A stretch of 38,381 nt of DNA from Actinomadura sp. KC345 (GCF_004348515.1 NZ_SMKH01000038.1:1-38381), one strand, 5' to 3'. Positions 15,007-28,391 are shown, counted from the stretch's first letter. The notes: generated by a model from the letters alone, not told the origin. Numbers and translations are program-made.

Positions 15007-16218
15007 ATGCCCTCCCTCAGTCTCCGAAGACCTGCCGCGCTGCTCCTCGGGGCCCTCCTGGTGGTGACGGCGCTCGCCGGTGGCGTCACCCCGAGGGCCG
15101 AGGCGGTGCAGCTCCGGGACGTGATGGCCGTCGGCAACGGGCAGGGCGGCACCGTCAGCTTCATCGACACCGCCACGTACGAGAACATCGGCTCGATGAA
15201 CCTGGTGCCGGATCTGCAGGAACGCCTCGACGCGATGAACCCGGTGGAGCGCATCGGCTACGAGGTCGTCAACAACATCCAGGGCTACACCAAGCTCGTC
15301 GACGACATCGCGGTGTCCCCGGACGGCAGGACCATCTACGTCTCGCGGGGCGCGCTCTCGGACGCCGTCGCGTTCGACATCGCCTCCAGGGAGATGCTGT
15401 GGCGGCGCAAGACCGAGGGCTTCAAGGCCGACCACGCCGCGCTGTCCCCGGACGGGACCAAGTTCGTCGTCAGCGCCACCACGGCGAGCCGTTCCGAGGT
15501 GATCGACACCGCGACCGGTGAGCTGGTGACGACCTTCGCCACCGGCACCTACCCGCACGCCAACGACTACTCGCCGGACGGGTCGGTCCTCTACAACTCC
15601 AGCATCGGGATCACCTCGCTGCCGAAGGTGCTCAACGGACTCAAGGGCTCGAAGGCCGTCACCGCGGTCGACCCGGACACGTTCGAGCACGTGCGCACCT
15701 ACGAGTTCGAGTACGGGATCCGCCCCGCCGCCTTCACGCGCGACAACAGGACCATGTACGCGCAGCTGTCCTACCTCAACGGGTTCGTCGAGTACGACCT
15801 GGCGGCGGGCCGGATCAAGCGGACCGTGGAGATGCCGCTGAGCGACGAGGCCGCCGCGATGAGCCCCGACGACTACCCGCAGAACTCCGCCCACCACGGC
15901 ATGGCGATGAACGCCGGTGAGAGCAAGCTGTGCGTGGCGGCGACGATCAGCGACTACGTCTCGGTCGTCTCCCGCCCCGGCCTGACCACGGACGGGACCG
16001 TCCACTACGGGTCCGGCGCCCTGCCGTACTGGACGCAGACCGGCCCGAACGGCCATGACTGCTACGTCTCGCTCTCCGAGAAGAACCAGGTCTCGGTGAT
16101 CGACTACCGGACGGCCAAGGAGGTCGCCCGCATCGACGTCGGCCACTACCCGCAGCGTGAGCGCGCCGCCAAGCTCACCCCCGAGGCGGTCGGCTCGCTG
16201 GACCCGTCCAACGGCTGA
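15007..16218 (+). CDS. Secreted YncE-like beta-propeller protein
   Basis: The 403-residue protein has a signal peptide (RRPAALLLGALLVVTALA, cleavage near AEA at residue 34) and repeated beta-propeller blades. SPDG motifs (VSPDGRTIYVS, LSPDGTKFVVS, YSPDGSVLYNS) and T-x-x-V-x-V-ID-type repeats are visible. Such proteins bind ligands or proteins at the cell surface; no enzymatic residues are evident. AGGAGGT lies five bases before the ATG. The divergent TetR gene and shared dyad suggest induction by a small molecule. Function is not known. Confidence 0.82.
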   Translation: MPSLSLRRPAALLLGALLVVTALAGGVTPRAEAVQLRDVMAVGNGQGGTVSFIDTATYENIGSMNLVPDLQERLDAMNPVERIGYEVVNNIQGYTKLVDDIAVSPDGRTIYVSRGALSDAVAFDIASREMLWRRKTEGFKADHAALSPDGTKFVVSATTASRSEVIDTATGELVTTFATGTYPHANDYSPDGSVLYNSSIGITSLPKVLNGLKGSKAVTAVDPDTFEHVRTYEFEYGIRPAAFTRDNRTMYAQLSYLNGFVEYDLAAGRIKRTVEMPLSDEAAAMSPDDYPQNSAHHGMAMNAGESKLCVAATISDYVSVVSRPGLTTDGTVHYGSGALPYWTQTGPNGHDCYVSLSEKNQVSVIDYRTAKEVARIDVGHYPQRERAAKLTPEAVGSLDPSNG

Positions 16219-16308
16219 CCCCCGGAACCGGCCACCGCGGGCCCGCCGGCCGCCCACCCCACCGGCGGGTCCGCGGTTTGCGGGGATTTCTGCGGGAACC
16301 GTCCCCGG

Positions 16309-17403
16309 GTGCGATTCAAGGGACTCCGACGCCATCTGATGCCCTTCGCCGGACGCCGGTACTGGCAGGAGCGCACCAAGCTGACGTTGAAGGCCGTCGT
16401 GGCGGCGTGCGCCGCCTGGCTGGCGGCCAAGCACCTGGCCGGCCACCCCCAGCCCTACTTCGCTCCGCTGGCCGCGCTGCTCGGCGTCTTTCCCACGGTG
16501 GTGCGGTCGGTCACCGAGAGCCTGGCGTACGGGGCCGGGTTCCTGATCGGTGCCGGTGTGGCGATACCGGTCGGGCTGCTGATCGGCCCGACCACGCTCG
16601 GGATCGCCGTGGTCGTCCTCGTCTCGCTGATGCTCGCGGGCTGGCGCAGGCTCGGCGGCCAGTCGTCCCAGGTGGCGTTCACCGCGCTGTTCGCCCTGCT
16701 GTTCGGCGGGCACCACGTCACCGACTACGTGTGGCCCCGGCTCGGTGATGTCGGGATCGGTCTCGCAGTCGGGCTGGCCGTGAACGCGATGATCTTCCCT
16801 CCGCTGTATCTGCGGCGCGGTGAGCACGCCGTCCGCGATCTGCGCGTCGCGCTCGCCGAGGCCGTGGAGACGCTCGCCGAGGACGTCCTCGACCCCGACG
16901 AGTGGGATTCGCTCTGGGGAGAACGCGAGTCGTACCTGATGAGCGTCCAGCGGCAGGCGCGGTATTCGATCGAGCAGGGCCAGTCCAGCATGCGCGCCAA
17001 TCCGCGGGCGCGGTGGTGGGGCTTCAGGCTGCGCTGGGGCCACGTCCCCGACCAGTGGGTGGCGGCCCACCAGCTGAACGCGCTCGACAACGCGGTGTCC
17101 TGCACCCGCTCGATCGCGGGGACCCTGCGGCTGGCGATGGACGGCGGAGAGGACGAGATGGCGCTCGATCCGGCGTTCCGGCGCGGTTATGGCGCCCTCC
17201 TCCACAAGCACGCCGACCTCGTGGAGCGGCTGGTCGAGCCACCGGACGAGGAGGACTTCGCCGAGGCGGAGCGGATGCAGGACGAGCTTGAGGAGCCCCA
17301 TCTCGGCCCCGCGACGGACGTGGCCGGTCTCCTGGACCCGTCCAAGGAGATGCTGCGGCTCAGCCGCCTCCTGCTCGACCAGCTCCGCGACTACCCGAGC
17401 TAG
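16309..17403 (+). CDS. FUSC-type (aromatic acid exporter-like) membrane protein
   Basis: The 364-residue protein has an N-terminal half with about five membrane helices (residues 22-165, including AVVAACAAWLAAKHLAG, YGAGFLIGAGVAIPVGLLIGP, LGIAVVVLVSLMLAGW, AVGLAVNAMIFPPLYL). The C-terminal half is soluble, helical and charged. This matches single-unit FUSC/ArAE proteins, proposed to export aromatic acids. The GTG start has only a weak GGGAA site; ATG 16339 is an alternative. It lies between the beta-propeller gene and the gal operon, so a link to aromatic metabolism is possible but unproven. Confidence 0.78.
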   Translation: MRFKGLRRHLMPFAGRRYWQERTKLTLKAVVAACAAWLAAKHLAGHPQPYFAPLAALLGVFPTVVRSVTESLAYGAGFLIGAGVAIPVGLLIGPTTLGIAVVVLVSLMLAGWRRLGGQSSQVAFTALFALLFGGHHVTDYVWPRLGDVGIGLAVGLAVNAMIFPPLYLRRGEHAVRDLRVALAEAVETLAEDVLDPDEWDSLWGERESYLMSVQRQARYSIEQGQSSMRANPRARWWGFRLRWGHVPDQWVAAHQLNALDNAVSCTRSIAGTLRLAMDGGEDEMALDPAFRRGYGALLHKHADLVERLVEPPDEEDFAEAERMQDELEEPHLGPATDVAGLLDPSKEMLRLSRLLLDQLRDYPS

Positions 17404-17412
17404 TGTTCGCAG

Positions 17413-17446
17413 AATTGTTGACAATTTGGGTTACAAGGCCCAGAGT
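17413..17446 (+). promoter_or_regulatory. Promoter and GntR-like operator of the gal operon
   Basis: TTGACA (17418-17423), 17 bases and CAGAGT (17441-17446) lie 8 bases before the ATG of the first gene, so the mRNA is probably leaderless. The -35 is embedded in the dyad AATTGT-TG-ACAATT (17413-17426). This has the TTGT/ACAA form common for GntR/FCD regulators, one of which is encoded at 20770. Confidence 0.5.
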
Positions 17447-17454
17447 GTGGTGCC

Positions 17455-18195
17455 ATGAGCGACGACACCCCGTCCAGCCCTGTCCTCGTGATCAGTGCGC
17501 ACGCCGGTGACTTCGTGTGGCGCGCCGCGGGCGCGATCGCGCTGGCCGCCGAGCGCGGCGACCGCGCCAAGGTGGTGTGCCTGAGCTTCGGCGAGCGCGG
17601 CGAGTCCGCCAGGGCGTGGCGCGAGGGCCGGGGGCTGGAGGAGATCAAGGGGATCCGGCGCGGCGAGGCGGAGGCCGCGGCGGCGGAACTCGGCGCCGAG
17701 ATCGAGTTCCTCGACGCCGGGGACTACCCGCTGGCCGAGACGCCCGAGCTGGTGGACCGGCTCGTCCGCGTCTACCGGGACTTCGAGCCGGCGGCCGTGC
17801 TCACCCACACCCTGTCCGACCCCTACAACGGCGACCACCCGGCGGCGGCGCGGATGGCGCTCCAGGCCCGGGTGCTCGCCCAGGCGATCGGGTACGACGC
17901 CCCCGGCGAGCCGCTCGGCGCGCCGCCGGTGTTCTTCTTCGAGCCGCACCAGCCGGAGCAGTGCGACTTCAGGCCCGACGTGCTGCTCGACATCACCCCG
18001 GTGTTCGAGCGCAAGCGCAGGGCCATGGAACGCCTGCCCGCGCAGCAGCACATGTGGGACTACTACACCGACCTGGCCAAGCGGCGCGGCGTTCAGCTGA
18101 AGCGGAACGCGGGTCCGAACCTGGGGCTGCCGCACAGCACGATGGCCGAGGCGTACGTCCGGCTGTACCCGCAGACGACGGGGGTCCTGGCGTGA
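17455..18195 (+). CDS. galB: 4-oxalomesaconate hydratase (PIG-L/GalB type)
   Basis: The 246-residue protein belongs to the PIG-L/LmbE fold. It has the GalB-type features SAHAGDFVWRAAGAIAL, VVCLSFGERGESARAW, DPYNGDHPAAA, FFFEPHQPEQC and a C-terminal EYY/DYYT-LAKRRG segment, which I recognise from Pseudomonas GalB. GalB adds water to the enol form of 4-oxalomesaconate to give 4-carboxy-4-hydroxy-2-oxoadipate (CHA). His and Asp of the metal site are in HAGD and the DHP motif. Its stop overlaps the start of the aldolase gene (GTGA). The two following genes encode the other enzymes of the same short route, which strengthens the call over a deacetylase role. Confidence 0.85.
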   Translation: MSDDTPSSPVLVISAHAGDFVWRAAGAIALAAERGDRAKVVCLSFGERGESARAWREGRGLEEIKGIRRGEAEAAAAELGAEIEFLDAGDYPLAETPELVDRLVRVYRDFEPAAVLTHTLSDPYNGDHPAAARMALQARVLAQAIGYDAPGEPLGAPPVFFFEPHQPEQCDFRPDVLLDITPVFERKRRAMERLPAQQHMWDYYTDLAKRRGVQLKRNAGPNLGLPHSTMAEAYVRLYPQTTGVLA

Positions 18196-18881
18196 GGACC
18201 GTCGTCGTCACCGGCACGCCGCGCGCCGACGCGGCCGCGGTCGGCACGCTCGCCGGGTACGGGGTCGCGACCGTCCACGAGGCCATGGGGCGGACCGGGT
18301 ACCTCGGGCCGTCCATCCGGCCCGTCCACCTGGGGTCGCGCCTCGGCGGGACGGCGGTCACCGTGCTGTCGTGGCCGGGCGACAACCTGATGATCCACGT
18401 CGCGGTCGAGCAGTGCCGTCCCGGCGACGTGCTGGTCGTGGCGACCACCTCGCCGTCCACCGACGGGATGTTCGGCGAACTGTTCGCGACCGCGCTCCAG
18501 CACCGGGGCGTGCGCGGTCTCGTCATCGACGCCGGGGTCCGGGACGTGGCGGAACTGCACGCGATGGGCTTCCCCGTGTGGTCGGCCGCCGTGAGCGCGC
18601 AGGGAACCGTGAAGGCGACGCCCGGGTCGGTGAACGTCCCGGTGGCGATCGGCGGGCAGGTCGTCCGGCCGGGCGACGTGATCCTCGCCGACGACGACGG
18701 GGTGCTGTGCGTCCCGCGCGAGGACGCCGCGGACGCGATCACCGCCTCGCAGGCGCGCGAGGAGAAGGAGACCGCGACCCGGGAGGCGTTCCGGCGCGGC
18801 GAACTCGGCCTCGACCGCTACGGACTGCGGGACCGGCTGCCCGGCATGGGCATCGAGTACGTCGAGTACACCGAGTCGTGA
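18192..18881 (+). CDS. galC: CHA/HMG aldolase (RraA-like, GalC type)
   Basis: The 229-residue protein has the RraA-like fold of class II CHA / 4-hydroxy-4-methyl-2-oxoglutarate aldolases. Key elements are TVHEAMGRTGYLGPSIRP, the GELFATALQHRGVRGLVIDAG segment and the AGVRD motif, whose Arg and Asp serve pyruvate and divalent-metal binding. It would split CHA into pyruvate and oxaloacetate. GTG start and previous stop overlap by four bases, and the same holds at its 3' end, so the three genes are translationally coupled. RraA itself (RNase E inhibitor) is excluded by context and by length. Confidence 0.88.
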   Translation: MRTVVVTGTPRADAAAVGTLAGYGVATVHEAMGRTGYLGPSIRPVHLGSRLGGTAVTVLSWPGDNLMIHVAVEQCRPGDVLVVATTSPSTDGMFGELFATALQHRGVRGLVIDAGVRDVAELHAMGFPVWSAAVSAQGTVKATPGSVNVPVAIGGQVVRPGDVILADDDGVLCVPREDAADAITASQAREEKETATREAFRRGELGLDRYGLRDRLPGMGIEYVEYTES

Positions 18882-19930
18882 CCACGGGCGTTCCCTGCAT
18901 GGTGATGCGCGGCGGCACGTCCAAGGGCGCCTACTTCCTGGCCGAGGACCTGCCGTCCGACCCGGCCGAACGCGACGACCTCCTGCTGCGCGTCATGGGC
19001 ACCCCCGACCCGAGGCAGATCGACGGGATCGGCGGCGCCCACCCGCTCACCAGCAAGGTCGCGGTCGTCTCCCGCGCCGCCGCGCCCGGCGCCGACGTCG
19101 ACTACCTGTTCCTGCAACTCGGCGTGGCGGACGCGACCGTCTCCGACCGGCAGAACTGCGGCAACCTGCTCGCCGGCGTCGGGCCGTTCGCCGTCGAGCG
19201 CGGCCTGGTCGCGGCGGGGGACGAGCGCACGAGCGTCCGCATCAGGATGGTGAACTCGCAGAGCGTCGCGACCGCGACGTTCCCCACACCCGGCGGCGCC
19301 GTCGACTACGCGGGGGACACGGCCGTCTCCGGCGTGCCCGGCACCGCCGCGCCGATCGTCCTGGACTTCGCGGAGACGGAAGGATCGTCCTGCGGGTCGC
19401 TGCTTCCCACCGGCCGTCTCCGCGATGTGATCGACGGCATCGAGGTGACCTGCGTCGACAACGGCATGCCGGTGGTCGTGGCCGCCGCGTCCGCCCTCGG
19501 CGTCACCGGATACGAGAGCCCGGACGAGCTGGAGGCGCTGCGCGACCGCGTCCAGTCGCTGCGCCTCCGGGCGGGCGAGCTGATGGGCCTCGGCGACGTC
19601 TCCGCCGCCCCGGTGCCCAAGACCACCCTCGTCGCGCCGCCCCGCGACGGCGGGACGATCTGCACGCGCACGTTCATCCCGCTGCGCGTGCACGCCTCGA
19701 TCGGCGTGCTCGGCGCCGTCAGCGTCGCCACCGCGGTGCTGATGGACGGCGCGGTGGGCCACGGCCTCGCCGCGTTCCCGCCGCCGGGCGTCCCGATGGG
19801 CATCGAGCACCCGGCCGGCCGGCTGGACGTGCGGGTCGAGCTGGACGGCCGGGCCGTCCGCCGCTCCGGCGTCGTCAGGACGGCCCGCAAGCTTCTCGAC
19901 GGCACAGTCTTCCCCCGGAGCGGACCATGA
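18878..19930 (+). CDS. galD: 4-oxalomesaconate tautomerase (PrpF family, GalD type)
   Basis: The 350-residue protein has the PrpF/diaminopimelate-epimerase-like fold. It begins PCMVMRGGTSKGAYF, a hallmark of PrpF-type isomerases, and has SDRQNCGNLLAGVGPFA and EGSSCGSLLPTG around the active site, with VPKTTLVAPP and GLAAFPPPG further on. GalD interconverts keto and enol 4-oxalomesaconate so that GalB can hydrate it. The GTG start overlaps the galC stop (GTGA). Length is close to Pseudomonas GalD. The operon ends here; the next gene is convergent with a 19-base gap. Confidence 0.87.
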   Translation: MTTGVPCMVMRGGTSKGAYFLAEDLPSDPAERDDLLLRVMGTPDPRQIDGIGGAHPLTSKVAVVSRAAAPGADVDYLFLQLGVADATVSDRQNCGNLLAGVGPFAVERGLVAAGDERTSVRIRMVNSQSVATATFPTPGGAVDYAGDTAVSGVPGTAAPIVLDFAETEGSSCGSLLPTGRLRDVIDGIEVTCVDNGMPVVVAAASALGVTGYESPDELEALRDRVQSLRLRAGELMGLGDVSAAPVPKTTLVAPPRDGGTICTRTFIPLRVHASIGVLGAVSVATAVLMDGAVGHGLAAFPPPGVPMGIEHPAGRLDVRVELDGRAVRRSGVVRTARKLLDGTVFPRSGP

Positions 19931-19949
19931 CCCTCAAGCACGCCGCAAG

Positions 19950-20711
19950 TCAACGGGAGAGGTGGGTCAGGAGGTCGCGGCTGGCGGCGGCCATCGTGGG
20001 CGGGACGTTCAGTTCTTCCAGCATTGTCGCCGCGGCCTCCATCTCGGCGGCGCGGCGTGCGGCGTGCTTGTAGGTCCCGGTGACGAGCCGCTCCACGGTG
20101 GCGTCCCCGGCCGCCGTGAGCTCGTCCACGATGTTCCGCCGGAGCCAGTCCTCGCAGCCCGCGGCCCGCGCGGCCTCCAGCGCCTCGACGACCGACCCGG
20201 CCAGGCCCTTGAAGAAGACGCTGCGGAGCAGCTTGCGCGCCGCCGCCTCCCCGGCCTCCGCGTCCATCACCTCGACGGACGCGCCGAGCGGCCCGAGGAC
20301 GCGGCCGACGTCCCCGGCCCCGGCACCGCAGGCCAGCATCGGGGTGCGCAGGCCTCGCCCCGGTACCGGAGCCATGATCGCGACATCGGCGAACCGGACG
20401 CCGGCCGCCCTCGCGACGGCGTCGAGCTCGCGCTTCAACCCGGGCGACGCGGTGTTCAGGTCGGCCCAGACGGCGCCGCCGCCGGCCGCGCCGACGCCCG
20501 CCTCGAGCGCCGCGGCGGCGTCATGGGAGCTGTTGACGCTCAGCACCAGATCGGCCCCCGCGACGGCCTCGGCCTCGCTCCCGGCCGCCGTCATCCCGTC
20601 CGGCGCGGGCACCGCCGGGTCGTAGCCGCGCACCTCGGCCCCGGCCGCGACGAGATCGCTCCCGATCGCGCCGCCCGCCTCGCCGAGCCCCAGAACCGCG
20701 ATGGTCGGCAT
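19950..20711 (-). CDS. NAD(P)-dependent beta-hydroxyacid dehydrogenase-like protein with DUF1932
   Basis: The 253-residue protein has an N-terminal Rossmann domain (IAVLGLGEAGGAIGSDL, GxGxxG; Asp in RGYDP for the cofactor ribose), a VLSVNSSH segment, and a C-terminal helical DUF1932 domain of the 6-phosphogluconate-dehydrogenase type. A conserved Lys lies in AARKLLRSVFFKGLAG. It likely reduces or oxidises a hydroxyacid made in the same catabolic route, but the substrate is unknown. ATG 20711 follows AAGGAGGA by six bases; an in-frame TTG one codon earlier is less likely. It is divergent from the GntR gene with only 58 bases between. Confidence 0.8.
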   Translation of the reverse strand: MPTIAVLGLGEAGGAIGSDLVAAGAEVRGYDPAVPAPDGMTAAGSEAEAVAGADLVLSVNSSHDAAAALEAGVGAAGGGAVWADLNTASPGLKRELDAVARAAGVRFADVAIMAPVPGRGLRTPMLACGAGAGDVGRVLGPLGASVEVMDAEAGEAAARKLLRSVFFKGLAGSVVEALEAARAAGCEDWLRRNIVDELTAAGDATVERLVTGTYKHAARRAAEMEAAATMLEELNVPPTMAAASRDLLTHLSR

Positions 20712-20769
20712 CAACGTTCCTCCTTAACGACGGTCGCCCCGCCTGAGCTACCTTAGATCAGCGACAAAA

Positions 20770-21426
20770 ATGGCGACAATCTCGGAGTGGGCCGTGGGCG
20801 ACGTGGTGGCGGGGATCCGCGAGGCGATCCTCAGCGGCGAGTTCGTGCCGAACCAGCGGCTGATCGAGGCCGACCTGTCCGAGCAGTTCGCGGCCAGCCG
20901 CGCGGCCGTCCGCGCGGCGCTGCTCGAACTGGCCAACGAGGGGCTGATCGAGCGCGTCCAGAACCGCGGCGCCCGCGTCCGCGCGGTCTCCCTCGACGAG
21001 GCGGTGGAGATCACCGAGGTCCGGATGGTGATCGAGGGCCTGTGCGCCGCCAAGGCCGCCGAACGGGCCGGCGAGGCCGACGTCGCCGAGCTGCGGTCCA
21101 TCGGCGAGGACATGCGCGCCGCCGTCTCGTCCGGCGACGTGTTCGGCTACTCGCGGCTGAACGAGCGGCTCCACGGGCGCATCCGCGAGATCAGCGGCCA
21201 GCGGACGGCCGCCGGGGTCCTGGAGCGGCTGCGCGCCCAGAACGTCCGCCACCAGTTCAGGCTCGCCATGCACCCGGGCCGCCCGCAGGTCTCCCTCCCG
21301 CAGCACTTGGAGATCATCGAGGCGATCGCCGCCCGCGACGCGCGGGCGGCCGAACGCGCCGCGCGCACGCACCTGCGGAGCGTCATCGAGACCCTCTCCC
21401 AGATCGAGCGCCGCCGCGCCCCCTAG
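20770..21426 (+). CDS. GntR-family regulator, FadR/FCD subfamily
   Basis: The 218-residue protein has an N-terminal winged helix ([58 protein letters not shown]) and a helical FCD ligand domain. Likely metal-binding His residues lie in [16 protein letters not shown] and RTHL. FCD regulators sense small carboxylates, fitting control of the gal genes and the divergent dehydrogenase. No ribosome site precedes ATG 20770; a GTG at about 20794 has GGAG six bases upstream and could be the true start. Its likely target is the TTGT/ACAA dyad at 17413. Confidence 0.85.
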   Translation: MATISEWAVGDVVAGIREAILSGEFVPNQRLIEADLSEQFAASRAAVRAALLELANEGLIERVQNRGARVRAVSLDEAVEITEVRMVIEGLCAAKAAERAGEADVAELRSIGEDMRAAVSSGDVFGYSRLNERLHGRIREISGQRTAAGVLERLRAQNVRHQFRLAMHPGRPQVSLPQHLEIIEAIAARDARAAERAARTHLRSVIETLSQIERRRAP

Positions 21427-21540
21427 CGCGCCCCGAAAACCCTTCGCCTCGGTGCGTTCTCCGCCGTTACCGTCTCACGTGCCGTAGAGGGACGATCTTG
21501 TCCGGCGGCGGTCGTCATCGAGAGAAGAGGAGGATTCCGA

Positions 21541-23561
<2,021 letters not shown>

Positions 23562-23570
23562 TCCCGCGCC

Positions 23571-23598
23571 GACCGGGGCCGTGTACGCGGCCCCGGTC
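23571..23598. terminator. Bidirectional terminator between EF-G and LysR genes
   Basis: GACCGGGGCCG and its exact complement form an 11-bp stem with a 6-base loop between two convergent genes. The right arm overlaps the LysR stop codon. Confidence 0.65.
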
Positions 23599-24520
23599 AG
23601 CTCCAGATGGTCACGTAGACCGGAGGGCGGAAGCGGGACGGGGGCACGCCCGAGCCGGGGGAGCGCATGATGTGGAGGGCCTCGGCGGTCGCGAGGAAGC
23701 GGCGGAACGAGCCGGCCAGGGGCGGGCGGCGGTCGGGCGCCAGCGTCGTGGCGTGCCAGCGGATCTCCACCGGGGTGGCGGGGGTCGCGATGACGCGCAG
23801 CTCGCCCCGCTGGACACGGGGCGCCACCAGGTGCGCGAGGGCGACGGCGAGGCCGCCGCCGTCGGCGGCGGCCGCCCACGCGGCGGTCTGGTTCGGGTAG
23901 ACGCGGATCCGGTCCTCGGGGACCTTCAGGCGGCGCAGCAGCCGGGACGTCTCGCTGGACCGGTCGGTGCCGGACGGGTCGACCAGCCACAGCGGGCGCG
24001 GGGCGGCGGCGGTGCCGACGGCCACCAGGCTCGCGCGGTACACGGGTTCGCTGACCAGGCCCTGGTCGTCGGCGAGATGGGGGCCGAGCGCGACGTCCGC
24101 GAGGCGGTTGTGCAGCAGGACGGGCATCTCCCGCCCGCCGACGACGCCCGCGCTGCCCTCGACGTCGCGTGCGGAGCGGGCGGCGAACGCGTCCAGCAGC
24201 GGGGTCGCGACGAACTCCGCGACGGCGGGGACGGCGGCGACCCGCAGCGCCTCGGGCGCGCCCTGGGCGGCCCGGACCGCGCCCTCCGCCTCCGCGCCGA
24301 GCACCACCATCTGCGACGCGATCGGCAGCAGGCGGGTGCCGCCCTCGGTCAGCGTCATCCCGCCGGGCCCCCGGATGAGGAGAGGGTCGTCCAGGTGCTG
24401 GCGCAGCGCGCCGAGGGCCTGGGAGACCGCGGGCTCGCTCACGTTCAGCGCGCGGGCCGCCTCCTTCACCGAGCCGAGCCTGGCGACGAGGACGAACGCA
24501 CCGAGCTGCGTCAGGGTCAT
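23597..24520 (-). CDS. LysR-family regulator divergent from the cox operon
   Basis: The 307-residue protein has the LysR helix-turn-helix at residues 1-60 (LTQLGAFVLVARLGSVKEAARALNVSEPAVSQALGALRQHLDDPLLIRG) and a substrate-binding domain. It is transcribed divergently from coxM with 114 bases between. The arrangement matches the cutR-cutB-cutC-cutA clusters of mycobacteria, where the LysR-type CutR controls CO dehydrogenase. No CutR symbol is assigned, because identity rests on position. The ATG is the start that puts the helix-turn-helix at the N-terminus; the frame is open further upstream but into the coxM coding region. Confidence 0.87.
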   Translation of the reverse strand: MTLTQLGAFVLVARLGSVKEAARALNVSEPAVSQALGALRQHLDDPLLIRGPGGMTLTEGGTRLLPIASQMVVLGAEAEGAVRAAQGAPEALRVAAVPAVAEFVATPLLDAFAARSARDVEGSAGVVGGREMPVLLHNRLADVALGPHLADDQGLVSEPVYRASLVAVGTAAAPRPLWLVDPSGTDRSSETSRLLRRLKVPEDRIRVYPNQTAAWAAAADGGGLAVALAHLVAPRVQRGELRVIATPATPVEIRWHATTLAPDRRPPLAGSFRRFLATAEALHIMRSPGSGVPPSRFRPPVYVTIWS

Positions 24521-24552
24521 GCCGCCAGTCTGCGCCCCGGGGAGCACGCCCG

Positions 24553-24585
24553 TTAAGCCTTCGCTTATCCGGCCGTTGTGGCCGG
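24553..24585. promoter_or_regulatory. Dyads in the LysR-cox intergenic region
   Basis: TTAAGC-CTTC-GCTTAT (24553-24568) is a near-perfect dyad of the type bound by LysR regulators, though not a strict T-N11-A box. A second dyad, CCGGCC-GTTGT-GGCCGG (24569-24585), follows directly. Both lie 50-80 bases before coxM. Confidence 0.45.
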
Positions 24586-24634
24586 TTGCGGGCGGAGCGA
24601 GAATCCGGCCCACATCCCATCCCGAGGGGGCGTC

Positions 24635-25501
24635 GTGCAGGTACCGGCGAACTTCGAGTACGAGAAGGCGACGACCGTCGAGGAGGCGCTCGCGCTGCTC
24701 GCGCGCCATGGGGACGAGGCGAGGGTGGTGGCCGGCGGCCACAGCCTGATCCCCATGATGAAGCTGCGGCTCGCCGAGCCCGAGGCGCTGATCGACATCA
24801 ACGACGTGGACGAGCTGTCCCGCATCCGGATCGAGGGCGGCGCATTGTGCGTGGGGGCGCTCGTCCGGCACGCCGGCCTGCTCGACTCGGCGGTCGCGGG
24901 AGAGCACTTCCCGATCCTGCACGACGCGGAGCGGGTCATCGCCGACCCGGTGGTCCGCAACCGCGGCACGGTCGGCGGCTCGCTGTGCCAGGCCGACCCG
25001 TCCGAGGATCTGTCGGCCGCGTTCGGCGCGTTGCGCGCGTCCGCGGTGATCCGGGGTCCGGACGGGGAGCGGACGGTGCCGCTCCGCGAGTTCCACACCG
25101 GCCCCTACGAGACGGTCGTCGGACCGGGCGAGCTGCTCACCGAGCTGCGGGTGCCCATCAGACCCGGCGGATCGAGTGCGTACGAGAAGGTCGAGCGGCG
25201 TGCGGGGGACTGGCCGCTCGCCGCCGCCGGGGCCGCCCTCTGGATGGACGGCGACCGCATCGCCGAGGCCGGGATCGGGCTGACCGCCGTCCGGGCCGAG
25301 CACTTCGTCGCGGCCGAGGCGGAGGAGGTGCTGCGCGGCGCCGTCCCGTCCGAGGACGTGTTCGCCGAGGCCGGGCGGGTCGCCGCCGAGCACTGCGACC
25401 CCGGCTCCGACCAGCGGGGACCGGCCGACTACAAGCGGCACCTGGCCGGAGAGCTGACCGCACGCGCGCTGCGCCGCGCCTACGAGAGGTGGCAGGGATG
25501 A
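24635..25501 (+). CDS. coxM: Carbon monoxide dehydrogenase medium (FAD) subunit
   Basis: The 288-residue protein has the two FAD-binding motifs of CoxM: AGGHSLIP (residues about 35-42) and TVGGSLCQADP (about 115-125). A CO-deHase C-terminal domain follows. It passes electrons from the iron-sulphur subunit to FAD and on to the respiratory chain at the inner face of the membrane. GTG 24635 is preferred: GAGGGGG precedes it and the product then begins MQVPANFEYEKA, as typical CoxM does. The ATGA overlap with coxS indicates coupling. Confidence 0.9.
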   Translation: MQVPANFEYEKATTVEEALALLARHGDEARVVAGGHSLIPMMKLRLAEPEALIDINDVDELSRIRIEGGALCVGALVRHAGLLDSAVAGEHFPILHDAERVIADPVVRNRGTVGGSLCQADPSEDLSAAFGALRASAVIRGPDGERTVPLREFHTGPYETVVGPGELLTELRVPIRPGGSSAYEKVERRAGDWPLAAAGAALWMDGDRIAEAGIGLTAVRAEHFVAAEAEEVLRGAVPSEDVFAEAGRVAAEHCDPGSDQRGPADYKRHLAGELTARALRRAYERWQG

Positions 25502-25988
25502 ACATCACCGTGACGGTCAACGGGCAGCCCTACACCCGCGACGTCGAGCCGCGGCTGCTGCTCGTCCACTTCCTGCGAGACGACCTGGACCTCACCGGGA
25601 CGCACTGGGGGTGCGACACGTCCAACTGCGGCGCGTGCGTCGTCTGGCTGGACGAGGTTCCGGTGAAGTCGTGCACGGTCCTGGCGGTGATGGCGTCCGG
25701 CAAGGAGGTCCGCACCGTGGAGGGGCTGGAGCGGGACGGTGAGCTCGACCCCGTCCAGAAGGGCTTCACCGAGTGCCACGGCCTGCAGTGCGGGTTCTGC
25801 ACGCCCGGCATGCTCATGACGTCGAGGTGGCTGCTCGACCACCGCCCCGACCCGACCGACGCGGAGATCCGCGAGGCGGTGTCGGGGCAGATCTGCCGGT
25901 GCACCGGCTACGAGAACATCGTGCGCTCCGTCCGCTGGGCGGCCGAGCACCCCGCCGAGCGGTCCGAGCAGTCCGAGGAGGTGACCTC

Positions 25989-25992
<4 letters not shown>
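25498..25992 (+). CDS. coxS: Carbon monoxide dehydrogenase small (2x[2Fe-2S]) subunit
   Basis: The 164-residue protein carries an N-terminal plant-type ferredoxin cluster motif (GCDTSNCGACVVWLDEVPVKSC) and a C-terminal helical cluster motif (CGFCTPGM ... CRCTGYENIV). These are the two [2Fe-2S] centres that link the molybdenum site to FAD. Both sets of four Cys are complete. Both ends overlap the neighbours by four bases (ATGA). Confidence 0.93.

Positions 25993-28387
<2,395 letters not shown>

Positions 28388-28391
<4 letters not shown>

Noticed and set aside
14461..17424. Long minus-strand open frame opposite the beta-propeller and FUSC genes
   Set aside because: Antisense shadow; the product has no recognisable domain except the end that is a shifted copy of the TetR region.
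18192..18881. RraA regulator of RNase E
   Set aside because: Operon position between galB and galD and the AGVRD/GELFATA aldolase motifs favour the CHA aldolase.
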